From Bacillota bacterium (GTDB taxonomy: Bacteria; Bacillota; Clostridia; Christensenellales; CAG-138), in contig JAEYHP010000002.1 of NCBI GenBank assembly GCA_023409435.1, positions 1 through 16,187 of the forward strand: a stretch of DNA of 16,187 nt, read 5' to 3'. The translations under genes were made by a program, and so were the position numbers. This document shows positions 14,014 to 16,187 of the stretch, in pieces (within the stretch, counting starts at the first letter, position 1; every line of letters starts with the position of its first letter). The notes below the pieces were generated by a model. It was not told the DNA's origin and ran no database searches. It saw nothing but the letters and a program-made list of their open reading frames with translations.

Positions 14014-14448
14014 CTATTCGCCGGCGAACTGTTTCTCTTTTGTAACCGTTTCAAGTATTTTTCTGAGCAGGCGCACCACCGTTTCCGTCTCTTCGGAGGA
14101 AAGATCCTGGAGGGTGACCGCAACAAGCTCCGTAAAAGTCTCATGTATGCGCGGGGCAGCCGCCCGCCCAAGCTCGGTCAGGTAGAGCCGCTCAAAGCGT
14201 CTGTCCTTTTTATCCTTTTCCATACGGATGTAGCCGTGCGCCACCAGGTTTTTGCAGGCCTTTGCCGTCGGCCCCTTTCCGACATACAGGTGCTCGCTCA
14301 GTTCCTTCTGCGTAATTCCTTCATTAAGGCTGATGACATACAGAAAATCGTGCTGGCCGCTTCGGATGGGAATATCCTTCAGCTTGGCGTTGAGTATGCT
14401 TTGCAGGTTCCGATAGATAGCCGCGTTGAGTTTCCCGATGCTCTCCAT
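14014..14448 (-). CDS. MarR-family transcriptional repressor
   Basis: The ATG at 14448 is chosen because AGGAGG lies 5 nt upstream; an in-frame ATG at 14499 lies inside the promoter. The 144-residue protein has the MarR winged helix: an N-terminal dimer helix, the DNA-recognition part ITQKELSEHLYVGKGPTAKACKNLVAHGYI (45-74), the wing EKDKKDRRFERLYLTELG (77-94), and a C-terminal helix for dimerisation. It should act in the cytoplasm as a dimer, repressing transcription until a small effector releases it. It is first in an operon with the MFS pump, and two operator-like repeats overlap its own promoter (14467-14517), so autorepression is strongly suggested. Cys65 in the recognition helix could be redox-sensitive, but that is inference. 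Confidence 0.93.
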   Translation of the reverse strand: MESIGKLNAAIYRNLQSILNAKLKDIPIRSGQHDFLYVISLNEGITQKELSEHLYVGKGPTAKACKNLVAHGYIRMEKDKKDRRFERLYLTELGRAAAPRIHETFTELVAVTLQDLSSEETETVVRLLRKILETVTKEKQFAGE

Positions 14449-14466
14449 ATACCCCTCCTGAATTCG

Positions 14467-14480
14467 GTTTCCTATGAAAC
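14467..14480. promoter_or_regulatory. Probable MarR operator 1, over the transcription start
   Basis: GTTTCCTATGAAAC has 5-bp inverted arms (GTTTC/GAAAC). With its flanks it is repeated at 14504-14517, and it lies at the predicted +1 of the marR promoter. Confidence 0.7.
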
Positions 14481-14487
14481 TAATTTG

Positions 14488-14516
14488 AGTATACAGCAAT
14501 ATGGTTTCCTTTGCAA
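14488..14516 (-). promoter_or_regulatory. Promoter of the marR-MFS operon
   Basis: On the - strand TTGCAA (14516-14511) and TATACT (14493-14488) are separated by 17 nt. Transcription would start near 14481 and leave a leader of about 32 nt. Operator-like repeats cover the -35 and the start point. Confidence 0.75.
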
Positions 14517-14517
14517 C
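14504..14517. promoter_or_regulatory. Probable MarR operator 2, over the -35 box
   Basis: GTTTCCTTTGCAAC repeats operator 1 with two changes, 37 bp away. It covers the marR -35 hexamer TTGCAA and lies about 18 bp upstream of the aldehyde dehydrogenase -35. Confidence 0.7.
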
Positions 14518-14534
14518 TAATAGAATATGCCGGA

Positions 14535-14563
14535 TTTTCTTGAATCACCATATACGGTATAAT
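14535..14563 (+). promoter_or_regulatory. Probable promoter of the aldehyde dehydrogenase gene
   Basis: A perfect -10 TATAAT (14558-14563) is preceded at 17 nt by TTTTCT (14535-14540), a weak -35. Transcription would begin near 14570, giving a leader of about 65 nt. The leader holds a small hairpin, GGCATT/AATGCC (14576-14592), too short to call a riboswitch. Confidence 0.55.
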
Positions 14564-14634
14564 AAAAGCGCAGTTGGCATTTTGGGAATGCCGCTTAAAA
14601 TCAGTAACGCCTTGCTTAATGCAGAAGGAGGAAC

Positions 14635-16002
14635 ATGATTACTGAACTCGTCGCCCGCCAGCGGGCATATTTTACTTCAGGCGCGACAAAGCCAGTAGGC
14701 ATTCGCATCGCCGCCCTGGAAAAGCTGCGTGCCGCCATCCGAAAAAACGAGAGCCAGCTCTGTGCGGCGCTCAAAGCGGATCTCAACAAAGCACCGATGG
14801 AAGCGTATATGACGGAAATCGGCATTGTGCTCGAGGAGTTGAACTTTACCTTAAGGCATCTTCCCAAATGGGCTAAAACAAAGAAAGTTCCTACGCCTTT
14901 GCCCCAGTTCCACGCGAAAAGCTTTGTCATGCCCGAGCCGTACGGCCTTGCGCTTATTCTTTCCCCATGGAACTATCCGTTCCAGCTTTCCATAGCGCCG
15001 CTCATCGGGGCGATCGCCGCGGGCAACTGCGCAGTTTTGAAGCCCTCCGCCTACGCGCCCGCAACCAGCCGGGCGATTGCGGAACTAGTGAGCGGCTGCT
15101 TTGATCCTTCCTATATCGCTGTCATAGAGGGCGGGCGTGAGCAGAACCAGGCGCTGCTGCGGGAGAAGTTCGATTATATCTTCTTTACCGGCAGTGTCGA
15201 GGTGGGCAAGCTCGTCATGGAAAGCGCCGCAAAAAACCTGACGCCGGTGAGCCTTGAATTAGGCGGGAAAAGCCCCGTGATCGTGGACAAAAGCGCAAAT
15301 ATCGCGCTATGCGCAAAGCGCATCGCGTTTGGCAAGGCTCTTAACGCCGGGCAGACCTGCGTGGCGCCGGATTACGCGCTGGTGCACCAAAGCGTGCGCG
15401 AGCCGTTTTTAAAGGCGCTCAAAACCGCGTTTGAAAACTGCTTCCCCAACGGTGACGAAAGCGAGCTCCCCGCTATCATAAACGAAAAGCACTTTGATCG
15501 TCTGGCGGGGCTCATAAACAGCGGCAGGGTATATCATGGCGGCCGGATGGACAGGGAAGCGCGCCGCATGTCCCTGACCATACTCGATGGGGTAACGCCA
15601 AACGACCCCGTCATGCAGGAGGAGATATTCGGGCCTATACTCCCGGTGCTTACGTTTGAGGCGCTGGACGAGGCCATCCGTTTTGTAAACGAGCGTCCCT
15701 CCCCGCTTGCGCTGTACCTTTTTACCGAAAACGAGCAGGTTGAGCGCCATGTGCTTAACGAGGTACGCTTTGGCGGCGGCTGCGTCAACGATACCGTCAT
15801 ACACCTCGCCACCTCGCAGATGGGCTTTGGCGGCGTGGGAGAGAGCGGCATGGGCAGCTACCATGGGAAGTTCAGCTTTGACACGTTTACGCATTATAAG
15901 AGCATCGTCAAAAAATCCACCTGGATGGATCTGCCTCTGCGCTACCATCCGTACACAAAAAAGGCTGATCGTATGATCCGAATGTTTTTAGACCGCAATT
16001 AA
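14635..16002 (+). CDS. Class 3 (fatty) aldehyde dehydrogenase
   Basis: The 455-residue enzyme oxidises aldehydes to carboxylic acids with NAD(P)+; its length matches class 3 ALDHs (about 450-485), shorter than the 490-500 of classes 1 and 2. Catalytic residues are visible: Cys242 in NAGQTCVAPDY, the general base Glu208 in SLELGGKSP, Asn113 in SPWNYPF of the oxyanion site, and cofactor Lys136 in VLKPSAYAP. FFTGSVEVGK is the nucleotide-fold turn, and EEIFGPILPV and GGVGESGMG are further family signatures. GQTCVAPDY is the form seen in AlkH/fatty aldehyde dehydrogenases. AAGGAGG sits 3 nt before the ATG. The gene is divergent from marR-MFS with a small intergenic gap, and may share control with it. 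The natural aldehyde cannot be deduced. Confidence 0.94.
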   Translation: MITELVARQRAYFTSGATKPVGIRIAALEKLRAAIRKNESQLCAALKADLNKAPMEAYMTEIGIVLEELNFTLRHLPKWAKTKKVPTPLPQFHAKSFVMPEPYGLALILSPWNYPFQLSIAPLIGAIAAGNCAVLKPSAYAPATSRAIAELVSGCFDPSYIAVIEGGREQNQALLREKFDYIFFTGSVEVGKLVMESAAKNLTPVSLELGGKSPVIVDKSANIALCAKRIAFGKALNAGQTCVAPDYALVHQSVREPFLKALKTAFENCFPNGDESELPAIINEKHFDRLAGLINSGRVYHGGRMDREARRMSLTILDGVTPNDPVMQEEIFGPILPVLTFEALDEAIRFVNERPSPLALYLFTENEQVERHVLNEVRFGGGCVNDTVIHLATSQMGFGGVGESGMGSYHGKFSFDTFTHYKSIVKKSTWMDLPLRYHPYTKKADRMIRMFLDRN

Positions 16003-16008
16003 AGAAAT

Positions 16009-16033
16009 AAGCCGCCCCGAGGGGGCGGCTTTG
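16009..16033 (+). terminator. Terminator after the aldehyde dehydrogenase gene
   Basis: A 10-bp perfect stem (AAGCCGCCCC at 16009-16018 with GGGGCGGCTT at 16022-16031) around GAG, followed by TGTT. It lies 6 nt after the ALDH stop and 12 nt before the end of the convergent gene, so it may serve both. Confidence 0.85.
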
Positions 16034-16045
16034 TTCTATACTGTG

Positions 16046-16187
16046 TTACTCCATCGAATCCGTATAGCACAGGCAGATATCCCGGAATGTTTGTTTGAGA
16101 GACGCAAATAGTTCCACCGCCTGTGGGTCAAACTGTATGCCCGCCTGCTGGATGATAAACCTTGCCGCGTCTTCGTGGGAGAACGCC
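16046..16187 (-). CDS. C-terminal end of a probable HD-GYP domain protein (partial)
   Basis: Only the last 46 codons and the TAA stop (16048-16046) are present; the start lies outside the window. The peptide begins AFSHEDAARF and continues IIQQAGIQFDPQAVELFASL. This closely resembles the final part of HD-GYP domains, where an E..xxxG.QFDP..V..F pattern follows the catalytic helix. Such proteins are cyclic-di-GMP phosphodiesterases, often fused to receiver or PAS domains. The catalytic HD and GYP motifs are not in view, so activity is not shown. The tail after this segment is short (LKQTFRDICLCYTDSME). It converges with the aldehyde dehydrogenase gene with a shared terminator between them. Confidence 0.6.
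   Translation of the reverse strand, partial: AFSHEDAARFIIQQAGIQFDPQAVELFASLKQTFRDICLCYTDSME

Noticed and set aside
14576..14592. Riboswitch in the aldehyde dehydrogenase leader
   Set aside because: Only one 6-bp hairpin is present in a leader of about 65 nt, without any known aptamer pattern or terminator.

Overview
The window looks like part of the chromosome of an anaerobic, low-toxicity-lifestyle Firmicute, most likely a member of the Clostridia. The reasons are strong GGAGG ribosome binding sites, sigma-A type promoters, GTG starts, a ferredoxin-linked 2-oxoacid oxidoreductase, a sugar ABC importer without its own ATPase, and a YitT-family membrane protein. The coding DNA is fairly GC-rich while the promoter regions are AT-rich. 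A Christensenella-like affiliation is only a guess. No mobile element, CRISPR array, tRNA or rRNA gene was seen.

Layout. (1) 1-1212, + strand: the tail of a copper P-type ATPase (copA), an unrecognised lipoprotein with an internal duplication, and the copper chaperone copZ, closed by a strong terminator. (2) 1230-8718, - strand: a beta-galactoside uptake and hydrolysis locus, read as AraC-type regulator, sugar-binding lipoprotein, two permeases and a GH2 beta-galactosidase. The binding-protein promoter has a good -10 and a poor -35, as expected if the AraC protein activates it. (3) 8769-8981: a non-coding block of six near-perfect hairpins. (4) 8993-11511, - strand: a two-gene 2-oxoacid:ferredoxin oxidoreductase operon (gamma-alpha fusion plus beta). 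(5) 11722-12567, + strand: a YitT-family protein, divergent from the oxidoreductase, with a tandem GTATAC repeat between the two promoters. (6) 12606-12798: a second hairpin-rich block that shares ordered, equally spaced sequence blocks with the one at 8769-8981. (7) 12812-14517, - strand: a marR-MFS efflux operon with two operator-like repeats overlapping its own promoter. (8) 14635-16002, + strand: a class 3 aldehyde dehydrogenase, divergent from marR. (9) 16046-16187, - strand: the C-terminal end of what looks like an HD-GYP protein.

How the parts work together. The copper genes export and buffer copper. The lac-type locus imports a beta-galactoside, probably with an ATPase encoded elsewhere, and cleaves it. 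The ferredoxin-linked enzyme decarboxylates a 2-oxoacid to an acyl-CoA. The MarR-MFS pair is a self-regulated efflux unit and may share control with the aldehyde dehydrogenase next to it.

The best candidates for something undescribed are the two related structured intergenic elements (8769-8981 and 12606-12798) and the duplicated-domain lipoprotein between copA and copZ.
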